This document shows positions 9,886 through 19,340 of a DNA stretch of 64,000 bases, one piece after another; positions within the stretch are counted from its first letter, which is position 1, and each line of letters starts with the position of its first letter. Origin of the DNA: Prauserella cavernicola. GTDB taxonomy: Bacteria; Actinomycetota; Actinomycetes; Mycobacteriales; Pseudonocardiaceae. Both the position numbers and the translations under genes were made by a program. The notes beneath the pieces are model-generated. The model did no database searches. It was not told the DNA's origin and worked only from the letters and a program-made list of their open reading frames with translations. The stretch is from positions 62,001-126,000 of the forward strand of contig NZ_JAENJH010000010.1 in assembly GCF_016595675.1 (NCBI RefSeq), read 5' to 3'.

Positions 9886-11272
9886 GCTGCGACGCGCCCA
9901 TCTGATCGGGATCGGCGGTGCCGGGATGAGCGGCATCGCCCGCATCCTGCTGGCCCGCGGCGCGCAGGTGTCCGGTTCGGACGCGAAGGACTCGCGCGCG
10001 TTCCTCACGCTGCGCGCGCAGGGCGCCCGCATCGAGGTGGGGCAGAGCGCGGAGAACCTCGACGCGTTCGAGGGCGGACCGTCGGCCGTGATCGTCTCCA
10101 CCGCCATCAAGGACACCAACCCCGAGCTCGTCGCCGCCAGGGAGCGCGGCGTCCCGGTGCTGCACCGGGCGCAGGCGCTCGCGGCCCTCATGGAGGGCCA
10201 CCGGACGGCGTGCATCGCGGGCACGCACGGCAAGACGTCGACCACGTCGATGCTCACCGTCGCGCTGCAGCACTGCAGGCTCGACCCGTCGTTCGCCATC
10301 GGCGGCGACCTCAACGAGTCCGGAGCCAACGCACACCACGGCGAGGGCGGGCTGTTCGTCGCCGAGGCCGACGAGAGCGACGGCTCGTTCCTCACCTACT
10401 CGCCGTCGGTCGCCGTCGTGACCAACGTCGAGCCCGACCACCTCGACCACCACGGCACCGCCGAGGCCTACGTCGCGGTGTTCACGCGGTTCGTGGAGCG
10501 CATCGAGCCGGACGGCGTGCTGATCGTGTGCGCCGACGACGCGCCGGCCAACGAGCTCGCCGCGCACGCCGAGGCCGCCGGTGTGCGCGTGCGCCGCTAC
10601 GGCCGCTCGGCCACCGGCGCCGACGACGCGCGGGTGCTCGACTACGCGCCCGGCGAGGACGGCGGCACGGTGCGGGTCGCCCTCGGCGGCGACGAGCTCG
10701 CCGTGCGGGTCGCCGTGCCCGGCGAGCACATGGCGCTCAACGCCGTCGCCGCGCTGCTGGCCGGGCTCGAGCTGGGCGCGCCCGCCGACGAGCTGGCCGA
10801 GGGGCTGGCCGCGTTCGGCGGGGTGCGCAGGCGCTTCGAGTTCAAGGGCCGCGCGGCCGACGTGCGGGTCTACGACGACTACGCCCACCACCCCACGGAG
10901 GTCGCCGCACAGCTGCGCGCCGTGCGCCACGCGGCGGGCCTCGGCCGGGTCATCGTGGTCTTCCAGCCGCACCTGTACTCGCGCACCAAGGCCTTCGCGA
11001 CCGAGTTCGCCGAGGCGCTCGGCCTGGCCGACGAGGTGATCCTGCTCGACGTCTACGGCGCCCGTGAGGAGCCGGAGCCCGGTGTCACCGGCGAGCTCGT
11101 CGCCGAGCGCATCGCGGGCGCGGCCGTGCACTACGAGCCCGCGTTCGACAGGGCGGCCGCACTGGCCGCCGACCTCGTCAAGCCCGGCGACCTGCTGGTC
11201 ACGATGGGCGCGGGCGACGTCACGCAGCTGGGCCCCGAGATCCTCGCCGAACTCGACCGCCGCGGCGCGTAA
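9869..11272 (+). CDS. murC: UDP-MurNAc:L-alanine ligase MurC
   Basis: 467 aa ligase for the first amino-acid addition to UDP-MurNAc. The N-terminal UDP-binding motif [11 protein letters not shown] begins at residue 14. The ATP loop GTHGKTST is near 117, EADESDGSF near 170, and DDYAHHPTE opens the C-terminal domain. I chose the ATG at 9869, which begins MELRDELRR right before the conserved domain and has GGAGG 9 bp upstream inside murG. The open frame extends further upstream only as an overlap with murG. Confidence 0.96.
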   Translation: MELRDELRRAHLIGIGGAGMSGIARILLARGAQVSGSDAKDSRAFLTLRAQGARIEVGQSAENLDAFEGGPSAVIVSTAIKDTNPELVAARERGVPVLHRAQALAALMEGHRTACIAGTHGKTSTTSMLTVALQHCRLDPSFAIGGDLNESGANAHHGEGGLFVAEADESDGSFLTYSPSVAVVTNVEPDHLDHHGTAEAYVAVFTRFVERIEPDGVLIVCADDAPANELAAHAEAAGVRVRRYGRSATGADDARVLDYAPGEDGGTVRVALGGDELAVRVAVPGEHMALNAVAALLAGLELGAPADELAEGLAAFGGVRRRFEFKGRAADVRVYDDYAHHPTEVAAQLRAVRHAAGLGRVIVVFQPHLYSRTKAFATEFAEALGLADEVILLDVYGAREEPEPGVTGELVAERIAGAAVHYEPAFDRAAALAADLVKPGDLLVTMGAGDVTQLGPEILAELDRRGA

Positions 11273-11284
11273 CGGGCGGCCGCC

Positions 11285-12091
11285 ATGACCACGACGAGGC
11301 AGCGCGCGGGACAGCGTCCGGCACGGCGGACGCCGTCGCGACGGCGCACGACCGAGCAGGTGCGCAGCCGTCGTGGTCGAAGGCCGGAGAACGCGAGGAC
11401 CCGCACCGGCACGGGTGTGTCCCGGCGCAAGGCGCTGCGCCGTCGCTGGGTGGCGCTGCTGGGCCTGCTCACGGCGGCCGCGCTGGTCTACATTCTCTTC
11501 TTCACCTCGCTGCTCGGAGTGCGTTCGGTCGAGGTCGTCGGCACCCAGAGCATCTCGGCCGACCAGGTCCGCGAGGTCGCGAAGGTGCCCGACCGGCGCG
11601 CGATGCTGCGGGTGGACACCGACGAGATCGCCGATCGCGTCGCGACGCTGCCCGGCGTGGCCACCGTCGACGTGTCGCGCTCGTGGCCCTCGACGATCGA
11701 GATCGCCGTGACCGAACGGACCCCGATCGGCTTCTACAACACGGGTGAGGCCCTGTACCTCGTCGACACCGGCGGCGTGGTCTACAAGCAGGTCGGCGAG
11801 CCGCCCGAGGGTTTCCCCGAGCTGAAGCTCTCCGAGGTCGGGCCGAACGACCCCGCGACCAGCGCGGTGACCGAGGTGCTCGACTCGCTGCCGGGGCAGC
11901 TGCGCGAGCGGGTCACCGTCGTGCGGGCCGACACCCCCGGCAGCGTCGAGTTCACGCTCGAGGGTGGCAAGGTCGTGCGGTGGGGTGACGCCCAGCAGAC
12001 CGACCGCAAGGCGAAGGTCCTCGCCGCGCTCATGACGCGCGAGGGCAAGGTCTTCGACGTGTCGAGCCCGGAGCTGCCGACCGTGTCGTGA
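11285..12091 (+). CDS. ftsQ: Cell division protein FtsQ (DivIB)
   Basis: 268 aa bitopic divisome protein. A very Arg-rich cytoplasmic tail (1-54) is followed by one membrane helix (~55-77). A POTRA domain comes next (~78-147, starting GVRSVEVVGTQSISADQV) and then the FtsQ beta domain (TERTPIGFY, VDTGGVVYKQV). It sits 12 bp after murC, as usual in actinobacteria. Normally ftsZ follows directly; here a sigma/anti-sigma pair intervenes. Confidence 0.93.
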   Translation: MTTTRQRAGQRPARRTPSRRRTTEQVRSRRGRRPENARTRTGTGVSRRKALRRRWVALLGLLTAAALVYILFFTSLLGVRSVEVVGTQSISADQVREVAKVPDRRAMLRVDTDEIADRVATLPGVATVDVSRSWPSTIEIAVTERTPIGFYNTGEALYLVDTGGVVYKQVGEPPEGFPELKLSEVGPNDPATSAVTEVLDSLPGQLRERVTVVRADTPGSVEFTLEGGKVVRWGDAQQTDRKAKVLAALMTREGKVFDVSSPELPTVS

Positions 12092-12112
12092 GAGTCACGT
12101 CCACTGTGGGCG

Positions 12113-12134
12113 GTGGGTGAGCGCACTCACCCAC
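12113..12134 (+). terminator. Hairpin after ftsQ
   Basis: A perfect 9-bp inverted repeat, GTGGGTGAG / CTCACCCAC, with a 4-nt loop lies 21 bp after ftsQ. The following bases are only weakly T-rich (GGTTTG), so this may be a weak terminator or an attenuator between the mur-fts operon and the sigma gene. It directly abuts the candidate sigma promoter. Confidence 0.4.
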
Positions 12135-12160
12135 GGTTTGCGGTCGAGGCCAATCCGAAT
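12131..12160 (+). promoter_or_regulatory. Candidate SigK-type promoter of the sigma operon
   Basis: CCACGG at 12131 and CCGAAT at 12155-12160 are separated by 18 bp, about 60 bp before the sigma start codon. From memory, M. tuberculosis SigK recognises a CCATCC / CCGAAT pair. The -10 matches exactly and the -35 partly, suggesting autoregulation. This is a pattern match, not proof. Confidence 0.35.
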
Positions 12161-12220
12161 GTGCGTCTGCTCCGAACGACTAGCGTGCACAACACGGGCA
12201 GGCGAGGCCGGGAAGGCCCC

Positions 12221-12817
12221 ATGGACGAGCCGGACGCGGGGCCGGAGATCGCTGGTGCGCAGCGGGACGAACCCACGAACGAGGAGTTGCTCGTCGAGGT
12301 CGCCAAGGGCGACGAGCGCGCCTTCGAACAGCTCTACGAGCGGTTCGCCGCCCCGATCTTCGGCGTTGTGCGGCGGGTGCTGCGCGACCCCGCCCAGTCG
12401 GAGGAAGTGGCCCAGGAGGTGCTGGTCGAGCTCTGGCGTACCGCCACGCGGTACGCGCCGGACAAGGGCGGCGCGCTCAACTGGGCGCTGACGCTCGCGC
12501 ACCGGCGGGCCGTCGACAGGGTCCGCTCGGCGAGGGCGGGCACCGACCGTGAGCAGCGGGCCACCTTCGAGGCGGGCAGGGCACGGCCCTTCGACGAGGT
12601 CTCGGAGGAGGTCACCAGCCGCTGGGAACGCAGGCAGGTCCGCCGTTGTCTCGGGAACCTGACCGAGCTGCAACGCGAGTCCGTGCTGCTGGCCTACTAC
12701 CAGGGCTACACGTACCGCGAGGTCGCGGAGGTCCTCGCTACGCCACAGGGGACCGTCAAGACCCGCCTGCGCGATGGTTTGATCCGGTTGCGGGACTGCC
12801 TGGGGGTGATCGCATGA
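12221..12817 (+). CDS. sigK: ECF RNA polymerase sigma factor, SigK-like
   Basis: 198 aa. Region 2 (FEQLYERFAAPIFGVVRRVLRD...EVAQEVLVELW) and region 4 (LTELQRESVLLAYYQGYTYREVAE with a helix-turn-helix) are complete, and no other domain is present. I chose the ATG at 12221, preceded by GGGAAGG; an upstream GTG at 12113 would add an unconserved leader lying in the hairpin and promoter. The stop overlaps the rskA ATG by 4 bp. Pairing with a RskA-type anti-sigma is the basis for the SigK name. The target genes cannot be told from here; position between ftsQ and ftsZ suggests a link to envelope stress (inference). Confidence 0.85.
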   Translation: MDEPDAGPEIAGAQRDEPTNEELLVEVAKGDERAFEQLYERFAAPIFGVVRRVLRDPAQSEEVAQEVLVELWRTATRYAPDKGGALNWALTLAHRRAVDRVRSARAGTDREQRATFEAGRARPFDEVSEEVTSRWERRQVRRCLGNLTELQRESVLLAYYQGYTYREVAEVLATPQGTVKTRLRDGLIRLRDCLGVIA

Positions 12818-13584
12818 CCTCGCCCGATCTGCACACGCTCGCGGGCGCCTATGCGCTCAACGCGCTGGACGAGCACGAGAGTGCTCGCTTCCGCCGGCAT
12901 CTCAGCGAGTGCCACTCGTGCAGGCAGGAGGTGCGCGAGCTGCAGGCGACCGCCGCCCGGCTCGGCGAGGCCGCCGCGCTGGAGCCGCCGCCCGAGCTGA
13001 AGGGCAGGGTGCTGGCCGAGATCAGGGCCACCCGGCAGGTGCCGCCCGCCGCGGACGCGGAGCCGAAGCGTGCCAGCCGGGACACCGGAGTGCCGAGGTG
13101 GGCGATGCTCACCGCGGCCGCGGCCGCCGTGGTCGGGCTCGCGCTGGCGGGGGTGTTCGGCGGCCTGGCGTTGCGGGCCCAGAACCAGTACGACGCCGCC
13201 CAGCAGCAGATCGAGCAGGCCTCGGGCCGCTACGCCCCGGTCTCCGACCTGCTCACGGCCTCGGACGTGCGGGTGGAGCACGCGCAGTCCACCATCGGCG
13301 GGTCGGCCACGGTGCTGGTGTCGCGCTCCCGCGAGGCCATGATGGTGCTCGGCGGCGGCCTCCCGCCCGCTGAGCAGGGCCACGACTACGAGCTGTGGCT
13401 GCTCCAGCCGGACGGCGAGATGCATTCCGCCGGGGTGCTGCCGCCGGATGAGATGCTGCTCGCCAACGGCGCCGACGGGGTCGACACGGCCCGCGGGATG
13501 GCGGTGACGGTGGAACAGCAGGGCGGCTCGCCGACCGGCGCACCCTCCGGGGCGCCGATCCTCAGGGTCGACATGCCCGCCTGA
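12814..13584 (+). CDS. rskA: Anti-sigma-K factor RskA
   Basis: 256 aa single-pass membrane protein. The N-terminal anti-sigma domain has the zinc-type pattern H29-x3-C33-x2-C36 (HLSECHSC). One membrane helix spans about 96-120. The outer domain (~130-256) has the RskA-like pattern ending HDYELWLLQPDGEMHSAGVL...ILRVDMPA. It should hold the adjacent sigma factor at the membrane until regulated proteolysis. ATGA overlap with the sigma gene implies stoichiometric production. Confidence 0.88.
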   Translation: MTSPDLHTLAGAYALNALDEHESARFRRHLSECHSCRQEVRELQATAARLGEAAALEPPPELKGRVLAEIRATRQVPPAADAEPKRASRDTGVPRWAMLTAAAAAVVGLALAGVFGGLALRAQNQYDAAQQQIEQASGRYAPVSDLLTASDVRVEHAQSTIGGSATVLVSRSREAMMVLGGGLPPAEQGHDYELWLLQPDGEMHSAGVLPPDEMLLANGADGVDTARGMAVTVEQQGGSPTGAPSGAPILRVDMPA

Positions 13585-13712
13585 GCGCCGGTGCCGCGAG
13601 AACGTGAAGAAGACACGGAAAAGACGTTGTGTCGAATGACGTCCGCGACACACGGCGTGGCTCCTGGATTCGGGCCTTTCCGATGCCTACCGTCCTACAT
13701 CAACGTTGGTAG

Positions 13713-13741
13713 TTGACATAGCTCTAAGCCTCGACTAGAGG
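13713..13741 (+). promoter_or_regulatory. ftsZ promoter
   Basis: TTGACA (13713-13718), a 17-bp spacer and TAGAGG (13736-13741) form a good -35 with a weaker -10 for the housekeeping sigma, 95 bp upstream of the ftsZ ATG. It lets ftsZ be transcribed apart from the sigma operon. Confidence 0.55.
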
Positions 13742-13835
13742 TTGAGAGTTTTTGGGGACACGGTTCAACCTCACCCAGATTCCGTCGACCTCCAGCGGAG
13801 GCAGGGACAGCACCACGATCAGGAAGGCGAACCCG

Positions 13836-15155
13836 ATGACGCCCCCGCACAATTACCTCGCGGTGATCAAGGTCGTCGGTATCGGCGGCGGCGGCGTGAA
13901 CGCCGTGAACCGGATGATCGAGGTCGGCCTCAAAGGCGTCGAGTTCATCGCGGTGAACACGGACGCGCAGGCGCTGTTGATGTCCGACGCCGACGTGAAG
14001 CTCGACATCGGCAGGGAACTGACCCGCGGCCTCGGCGCCGGCGCGGCCCCCGAGGTCGGGCAGAAGGCCGCCGAGGACCACCGCGAAGAGATCGAAGAGG
14101 TCCTCAAGGGCGCCGACATGGTGTTCGTGACCGCAGGCGAGGGCGGTGGCACCGGTACCGGTGGCGCTCCCGTCGTCGCGCAGATCGCGCGCAAGCTCGG
14201 CGCGCTCACGATCGGCGTGGTCACGAGGCCGTTCTCCTTCGAGGGCAAGCGCCGTGGCAGGCAGGCCGAAGAGGGGATCCAGTCGCTGCGCAACGAGTGC
14301 GACACGCTGATCGTGATCCCCAACGACCGGCTGCTGCAGCTCGGCGACATCGGCGTCTCGCTGATGGACGCCTTCCGCTCGGCCGACGAGGTGCTGCTCT
14401 CCGGTGTGCAGGGCATCACCGACCTCATCACCACCCCCGGTCTGATCAACCTGGACTTCGCCGACGTCAAGAGCGTGATGTCGGGTGCGGGCAGCGCTCT
14501 GATGGGCATCGGCTCGGCGCGCGGCGAGGGTCGCGCCGTGCAGGCCGCGGAGAAGGCGATCAACTCGCCGCTGCTCGAGGCGTCCATGGACGGTGCGCAC
14601 GGCGCGCTGCTGTCGATCGCGGGTGGCTCCGACCTGGGGCTGTTCGAGATCAACGAGGCCGCGTCGCTGGTACAGGAGTCGGCTCACCCCGAGGCGAACA
14701 TCATCTTCGGAACGATCATCGACGACTCGCTCGGCGACGAGGTGCGGGTGACGGTGATAGCGGCCGGGTTCGACGCGGGCGCTCCGACGCACAAGAAGCT
14801 CGACCCTGGCTCGTTCAACACCCGCGGCGGCTCCACGGCCACCGCGGAGGCGGGTCAGGTGGGCGGCGCCGCCGAACCGCAGACCAGGCCCAGCGCGACC
14901 CCGCCCGTCGGCGGTGGTGGCGGGCAGCCGACGCCGCCGGTGTCGCGCACCCAGAACCCGGTGGCCGGCAACGGGCACGGCTCGCAGTCGGGATCGCTGC
15001 CGCCGCAGGCGGGTGCGGGCAACCGCAGCGGCTACGTGCCGCCCGCGTCCCCGACGGCTCCGCGTTCGCAGGGCAGCCTGCCCAGCAGGGCGTTTCCGGT
15101 GACCGACGACCCGTCCGACGACGACGTCGACGTTCCGCCGTTCATGCGCCGCTGA
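13836..15155 (+). CDS. ftsZ: Cell division GTPase FtsZ
   Basis: 439 aa tubulin homologue forming the Z ring. The GTP signature GGGTGTG starts near residue 104, preceded by the N-terminal [15 protein letters not shown] and followed by the T7 loop [12 protein letters not shown] disordered Gly/Pro/Ser linker (~330-425) leads to the C-terminal peptide DVPPFMRR, which in actinobacteria binds SepF (encoded 1.6 kb downstream) and FtsW. I chose the ATG at 13836, with AGGAAGG 8 bp before it; a frame extension to 13752 lacks homology. Confidence 0.97.
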   Translation: MTPPHNYLAVIKVVGIGGGGVNAVNRMIEVGLKGVEFIAVNTDAQALLMSDADVKLDIGRELTRGLGAGAAPEVGQKAAEDHREEIEEVLKGADMVFVTAGEGGGTGTGGAPVVAQIARKLGALTIGVVTRPFSFEGKRRGRQAEEGIQSLRNECDTLIVIPNDRLLQLGDIGVSLMDAFRSADEVLLSGVQGITDLITTPGLINLDFADVKSVMSGAGSALMGIGSARGEGRAVQAAEKAINSPLLEASMDGAHGALLSIAGGSDLGLFEINEAASLVQESAHPEANIIFGTIIDDSLGDEVRVTVIAAGFDAGAPTHKKLDPGSFNTRGGSTATAEAGQVGGAAEPQTRPSATPPVGGGGGQPTPPVSRTQNPVAGNGHGSQSGSLPPQAGAGNRSGYVPPASPTAPRSQGSLPSRAFPVTDDPSDDDVDVPPFMRR

Positions 15156-15171
15156 CCCACGCTTCAGTTCA

Positions 15172-15220
15172 GGCCCCCGAGGGCGTTCCACCACCGGAAC
15201 GCCCTCGGGGGCCTTTATTA
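15172..15220 (+). terminator. Strong intrinsic terminator after ftsZ
   Basis: A perfect 18-bp inverted repeat (arms 15172-15189 and 15196-15213, GGCCCCCGAGGGCGTTCC and its complement) with a 6-nt loop is followed by TTTATTA. It starts 17 bp after the ftsZ stop and separates ftsZ from pgeF. Confidence 0.9.
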
Positions 15221-15267
15221 GGCTCGGGGACGACGAGGCAGAAGAAAGATTGGGAAGGGTTGGCGTC

Positions 15268-15972
15268 TTGCGCATCCGGCGAGTGGTCACGACCAGGGCG
15301 GGCGGTGCGTCCACGGCCCCGTACGACTCCTTCAACCTCGGTGACCACGTCGGCGACGACCCCGCCGCCGTCACCGCCAACCGCGAGCGGCTCGCCACCG
15401 AGCTCGGCCTGCGCCCGGACCGGATCGCCTGGATGGAACAGGTCCACGGCCGCACGGTGACCGTCGTCGACGGCACCGAGACCGAGCCTGCCGAGGCCAC
15501 CGACGCGCTCGTGACCGACCGGCGTGGTGTCGCGCTCGTCGTGCTCGTCGCCGACTGCGTACCCGTGCTGCTCGGTGACGCCGAGGCCGGGGTCGTGGCC
15601 GCCGTCCACGCCGGCCGGGTCGGCGCGAGAGTCGGCGTGGTGCCCGCCGCGGTCGAGACGATGCGCTCGCTGGGCGCCGAGCCGCACCGGATCGAGGCGC
15701 TGCTCGGCCCGTCGGTGTGCGGCGAGTGTTATGAGGTGCCGCCCGAGATGGCCGACGACGTGGAGGCGCACCTGCCCGGCAGCAAGTGCCGCAGCCGCAA
15801 GGGCACCGCGGGCCTCGACCTGCGGGCGGGCCTGTGGCAGCAGCTCGCCGATCTCGGGGTCGGCCGGATCGGCGTCGATCCCCGGTGCACCTTCGAGGAC
15901 GACACGTTGTTCAGCCACCGCAGGCAGGCGCCGACCGGCCGCATCGCGGGCGTCACGTGGACCGAGGACTGA
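15268..15972 (+). CDS. pgeF: Peptidoglycan editing factor PgeF / YfiH family (laccase-domain) protein
   Basis: About 234 aa from the TTG at 15268, which has GGGAAGG 9 bp upstream; a TTG at 15250 in the same frame is an alternative. The metal and catalytic motifs of the family are present: MEQVHG, VADCVPVLL, VHAGR and the Cys pair in PSVCGECYEVP. The usual HAGWRG is HAGRVG here. Members have been described as editing misincorporated Ser in UDP-MurNAc or as purine nucleoside phosphorylases. Position right after ftsZ and before yggS-sepF is the usual actinobacterial arrangement. Confidence 0.88.
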   Translation: MRIRRVVTTRAGGASTAPYDSFNLGDHVGDDPAAVTANRERLATELGLRPDRIAWMEQVHGRTVTVVDGTETEPAEATDALVTDRRGVALVVLVADCVPVLLGDAEAGVVAAVHAGRVGARVGVVPAAVETMRSLGAEPHRIEALLGPSVCGECYEVPPEMADDVEAHLPGSKCRSRKGTAGLDLRAGLWQQLADLGVGRIGVDPRCTFEDDTLFSHRRQAPTGRIAGVTWTED

Positions 15973-15977
15973 GCGAC

Positions 15978-16706
15978 ATGGACCGGCGCCGCGAACTGGC
16001 AGAGAACCTCACCGCCGTCCGCGAGCGGATCGACGCGGCGTGCGAGGCGGCGGGACGCGAGCCCGGCGATGTCCGCCTGCTCGCCGTCACCAAGACGTTT
16101 CCCGCGGAGGACGCGGCGCTGCTCACCGACCTCGGCCTGACCGAGCTCGCCGAGAACCGCGACCAGGAGGCGGCCGCCAAGACTCGCGCGGTCGCGGACC
16201 TTCGCCCCGACGCGGCCGTGCGCTGGCACATGGTCGGCAGCCTGCAGCGCAACAAGGCCCGCTCGGTGGCCGGGTGGGCGTCGGTGGTGCAGACCGTCGA
16301 CTCGCCCCGGCTCGCCGACGCGCTCGCGAAGGCCGTGCCGACGGCGCTCGACGCGGGGGAACGCGAGGGCCCGCTCGACGTGCTGGTGCAGGTGAGCCTG
16401 GACGACGATCCCGCGCGCGGCGGTTGCCCGCTCGCGGAGGTGCCCGCGCTCACGGAGCGAATCGCCCGGTCGAGTGACATTCTCCACTTGCGGGGACTGA
16501 TGGCGGTCGCTCCGCTCGGCGAGGAGCCTGCCCGCGCGTTCGAGCGGCTGGCGCGCGCCGCCGAGGCACTTCGTCGTGATCATCCCGACGCGACCGAGAT
16601 TTCCGCTGGTATGAGCGGTGACCTCGATGAGGCTATTGCGCACGGCTCGACGTGTGTGCGTGTCGGAACTGCGTTGCTCGGGGGTCGCGGTCTAGCCTCG
16701 CCATAG
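15978..16706 (+). CDS. yggS: PLP-binding homeostasis protein YggS/PLPBP
   Basis: 242 aa single-domain alanine-racemase-like TIM barrel. The pyridoxal phosphate lysine is K39 in LLAVTKTFP. Other family segments are [20 protein letters not shown]-type strands and [24 protein letters not shown]. The protein buffers PLP and amino-acid pools rather than acting as an enzyme. ATG at 15978, 5 bp after pgeF, giving a pgeF-yggS-sepF order. Confidence 0.94.
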   Translation: MDRRRELAENLTAVRERIDAACEAAGREPGDVRLLAVTKTFPAEDAALLTDLGLTELAENRDQEAAAKTRAVADLRPDAAVRWHMVGSLQRNKARSVAGWASVVQTVDSPRLADALAKAVPTALDAGEREGPLDVLVQVSLDDDPARGGCPLAEVPALTERIARSSDILHLRGLMAVAPLGEEPARAFERLARAAEALRRDHPDATEISAGMSGDLDEAIAHGSTCVRVGTALLGGRGLASP

Positions 16707-16783
16707 AGAGGTTCACCCACAGCGGCATCCATGCGCGTGACTCAGCGTCAGGATGGATCTGCCGTGAAGGGCGGAGGAGGGGC

Positions 16784-17401
16784 ATGAGCGCGCTGCAGAA
16801 GCTGAAGGCCTACTTCGGGATGGTCCCAGCCGAGGACGAGTACGACTTCGATGACGACTACCGGCGCGGTTACTCCGATGAGGACGACTACGACCGGTAC
16901 GACGAGCCCCAGTACGCCGAGTCGCGCCGCGCGCGGCCTCGCTACCACGTCATGGACGAGTTCGACGAGGCGGAGCCGGTGCGCGCGCGCCGTTCTGCGC
17001 CGGCGAGCGAGCCTTCGACGCACGGAGCGCTGGCCGTCGACCGGCAGCCGGAACCGGTCTCGCGGCTGCGCCCCGCGCCGGAGCCGGCTCTGTCGTCGGC
17101 GTCGTCGGCCGGCCGGGACGCGCTGAGCCGGATCACCACGCTGCACCCCAAGAGCTACTTCGAGGCTCGGGAGATCGGTGAGGCGTACCGCGACGGTGCC
17201 CCGGTGATCATCAATCTCACACAGATGGACAACGCCGACGCGAAGCGACTTGTCGACTTCGCGGCGGGGCTGGCATTCGCGCTTCGTGGGTCCATGGACA
17301 AGGTCACCAACAAGGTGTTCTTGCTCTCACCGCCCGATGTTGACGTGACGGCGGAGGACCGCAGGCGCATCGCCGAGGGCGGACTGTTCCTCCGCCACTG
17401 A
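16784..17401 (+). CDS. sepF: Cell division protein SepF
   Basis: 205 aa. A short amphipathic N-terminal segment ([13 protein letters not shown]) anchors it to the membrane. An acidic Asp/Tyr/Arg-rich linker (~15-110) follows, then the globular SepF domain (~115-203: [26 protein letters not shown]...). It tethers FtsZ to the membrane through the FtsZ C-terminal peptide in actinobacteria, which lack FtsA. ATG at 16784 has an excellent GGAGGAGG site; the open frame upstream overlaps yggS and is not conserved. Confidence 0.95.
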   Translation: MSALQKLKAYFGMVPAEDEYDFDDDYRRGYSDEDDYDRYDEPQYAESRRARPRYHVMDEFDEAEPVRARRSAPASEPSTHGALAVDRQPEPVSRLRPAPEPALSSASSAGRDALSRITTLHPKSYFEAREIGEAYRDGAPVIINLTQMDNADAKRLVDFAAGLAFALRGSMDKVTNKVFLLSPPDVDVTAEDRRRIAEGGLFLRH

Positions 17402-17414
17402 GCGCGAGTTCGGG

Positions 17415-17717
17415 GTGTGGCAGAGTGGTGTCGTGGATGCGGTCCGGTTGATCCTTTATTGGCTGCTCTTTGCCTTCTGGCTCCTGCTCACGGCACGTAT
17501 CGTGGTGGAGCTGGTTCGAGCGTTCGCCCGCGAGTGGCGCCCCGTCGGAGGGGTTGCGGTCACGCTCGAGACCATCTACACAGTGACGGACCCACCGGTT
17601 CGACTCGTCCGCCGGATTATTCCGATAGTGCGGATCGGCGGCGTGGGGCTGGACTTATCGATTATGGTGCTGCTGTTGGTTGTGTTCATACTGATGCAAC
17701 TGGCGTATCCCGGGTAA
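17415..17717 (+). CDS. YggT family membrane protein
   Basis: About 100 aa with two membrane helices (roughly 12-32 and 75-98) and the YggT motif VTDPPVRLVRRIIP between them. Start is GTG at 17415 or, equally possible, GTG at 17433. It sits between sepF and divIVA as in most actinobacteria and is presumed to assist division or envelope processes; its biochemical role is not established. Confidence 0.9.
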   Translation: MWQSGVVDAVRLILYWLLFAFWLLLTARIVVELVRAFAREWRPVGGVAVTLETIYTVTDPPVRLVRRIIPIVRIGGVGLDLSIMVLLLVVFILMQLAYPG

Positions 17718-17766
17718 CGGGGAACCCGGGTGTCCGGCAAGGCCATGGAGTGCGTGAGGTGATCAG

Positions 17767-18636
17767 ATGTCGTTGACCCCTGCGGACGTGCATAACGTCG
17801 CGTTCAGCAAGCCTCCAATCGGCAAGCGGGGCTACAACGAGGACGAGGTGGATGCGTTCCTCGACCTGGTGGAGACCGAACTTGCCCGATTGATAGAGGA
17901 CAATAACGAGCTGCGCCAGCAGGTCGAGCAGCTCGATGCGGAGTTGGAATCGACCCGTAGCGAGCTGGAGTCCGCGAAGGCCGGTGTCGGCGCCGCTCCT
18001 CAGGCCCCGGCAGAGCCTCCTTCGCGCAGGCTGGCGCCCGTGCCCCCGCCCTCGTCGATGGAGCAGACGCAGGCACACGGCTTCATGGGGGACAGCGGTG
18101 AGCCCAACGTCCAGGCGGCGAAGGTTCTCGGCCTCGCCCAGGAGATGGCAGACCGGCTGACCGCCGAGGCCAAGACCGAGTCCGACGGCATGCTCGCCGA
18201 GGCGCGGACCAAGTCGGAGCAGTTGCTCTCCGACGCCCGCTCGAAGGCGGACTCGATGGTCAATGAAGCACGTACGCGTGCGGAGACCATGTTGAACGAC
18301 GCGCGGACGAGGGCGGAGACCCTCGAACGCCAGGCCCGCGACAAGGCAACGACCTTGGATCGCGAGGCGCAGCGCAAGTACACCGAGACGATGAACAACC
18401 TGAACACCGAAAAGGGCGCGCTGAACAAGAAGATCGAGGAGTTGCGCACCATCGAGCGGGAGTACCGCACGAGGTTGCGTGGGTTCCTCGAGTCCCAGCT
18501 GCGTGAGCTCGACGACCGTGGTTCCGCGGCCCCCGCGTCCGCGTCCTCGTCCGCGTCGGGCCAGTCCGGCAACGGCGGCTCCGGCGCCAACAGCGGCCAG
18601 GGCTACTCCTTCGGTCCCCGTGCGGAAGCAGGCTGA
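17767..18636 (+). CDS. wag31: Polar growth / cell-pole organiser DivIVA (Wag31)
   Basis: 289 aa. The N-terminal DivIVA lipid-binding domain (1-~65) has [35 protein letters not shown] disordered Pro-rich linker follows (~75-110), then a long coiled coil (~115-245) with repeated [19 protein letters not shown]-like heptads, and a Ser/Gly-rich tail. In actinobacteria it marks curved poles and directs tip growth. AGGTGAT precedes the ATG. A bifunctional hairpin terminator follows. Confidence 0.95.
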   Translation: MSLTPADVHNVAFSKPPIGKRGYNEDEVDAFLDLVETELARLIEDNNELRQQVEQLDAELESTRSELESAKAGVGAAPQAPAEPPSRRLAPVPPPSSMEQTQAHGFMGDSGEPNVQAAKVLGLAQEMADRLTAEAKTESDGMLAEARTKSEQLLSDARSKADSMVNEARTRAETMLNDARTRAETLERQARDKATTLDREAQRKYTETMNNLNTEKGALNKKIEELRTIEREYRTRLRGFLESQLRELDDRGSAAPASASSSASGQSGNGGSGANSGQGYSFGPRAEAG

Positions 18637-18659
18637 CGCCCGCTTCACCTCGCGCAACG

Positions 18660-18707
18660 AAACGGTTCCGACACTCCCAGTGGGAGGGTCGGGGCCGTTT
18701 TGCATTT
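18660..18707 (+). terminator. Intrinsic terminator after divIVA
   Basis: Interrupted inverted repeat: AAACGG..CCGAC.CTCCC pairs with GGGAG.GTCGG..CCGTTT around an AGT loop, ending in TTTTGCATTT. It lies 24 bp after the divIVA stop and 21 bp before the next gene. Confidence 0.75.
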
Positions 18708-18727
18708 CCCTCGTGTTGTAATTCACC

Positions 18728-19279
18728 GTGCTCTACTTCGTCCTCATCCTGGTGCTGGCCGCCCTCGGACTGGTGGTCACATCGCTCATCACCGCCGACT
18801 CGCTGTGGGCCTGGGTGTCCGTCGGGTTCTCGGTCCTGGCGGGGCTCGTGTTGCTCGTCGAGTGGCTGCGCAGGCGTTCGGCGAAGCCGGCGTCGAGCAC
18901 GACCGACGCCGACACCGATGCCGACGACTCCGACGAAGACGACGACGAGGAGTCCGAGCCGGAGACCGAGGCCGAGCGAGAGGACCAGACGGCGCTGCTG
19001 CCGGCCTCGGGTGAGCTCAAGACCGTCGCGGGCGAGCCTGCCGAAGAACAGACCGATGCCGCGGACCTGCTCGTGATCTCGTCGCTCGAGACGGAGGTCC
19101 TCGTGGTGGACGAGTTCCCGCGCTACCACGTCAGCGGCTGCACGTGGCTCGAGACCAAGGACACGATCCCGCTGCCCGCGAAGGAGGCTCGCGAGCTCGG
19201 CTTCACGCCGTGCGCGCTCTGCGGCCCCGACGCCACGCTGGCCGCGCAGCACCGGGAGAAGCGCAAGTCGCGCAAGTGA
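18728..19279 (+). CDS. Two-helix membrane protein with C-terminal Cys/His motif
   Basis: 183 aa, GTG start. Two membrane helices (about 1-22 and 27-48) are followed by a highly acidic linker (Asp/Glu runs, ~60-90). The C-terminal region has H-x3-C ... C-x2-C (HVSGCTWLE...GFTPCALCGP), resembling a small zinc-binding motif found at the ends of various proteins. No catalytic domain is recognised. It lies between divIVA and ileS, a spot where actinobacteria often carry an uncharacterised membrane protein. Confidence 0.7.
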   Translation: MLYFVLILVLAALGLVVTSLITADSLWAWVSVGFSVLAGLVLLVEWLRRRSAKPASSTTDADTDADDSDEDDDEESEPETEAEREDQTALLPASGELKTVAGEPAEEQTDAADLLVISSLETEVLVVDEFPRYHVSGCTWLETKDTIPLPAKEARELGFTPCALCGPDATLAAQHREKRKSRK

Positions 19280-19280
19280 A

Positions 19281-19297
19281 CTCCTCGCCCCGAGGAG
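19281..19297 (+). terminator. Small hairpin before the ileS leader
   Basis: CTCCTCG and CGAGGAG pair around a 3-nt loop directly after the preceding stop codon. An A-rich stretch (CACAAAAGG) follows rather than a T tract, so termination is possible but weak. The CTCCTC arm could also pair with the distant ileS GAGGAG site. Confidence 0.35.
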
Positions 19298-19312
19298 CCG
19301 CGCACAAAAGGT

Positions 19313-19340
19313 TTGCCGACACCGGTTAATCTGGTAGGCA
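19313..19340 (+). promoter_or_regulatory. Candidate promoter for the ileS T-box transcript
   Basis: TTGCCG and TAGGCA separated by 16 bp sit just ahead of the T-box specifier stem. The match is modest; the position is what supports it. Confidence 0.3.

Noticed and set aside
12113-12220. GTG at 12113 as start of the sigma gene
   Set aside because: It falls in the hairpin and candidate promoter; the ATG at 12221 has a ribosome site and starts the usual length.
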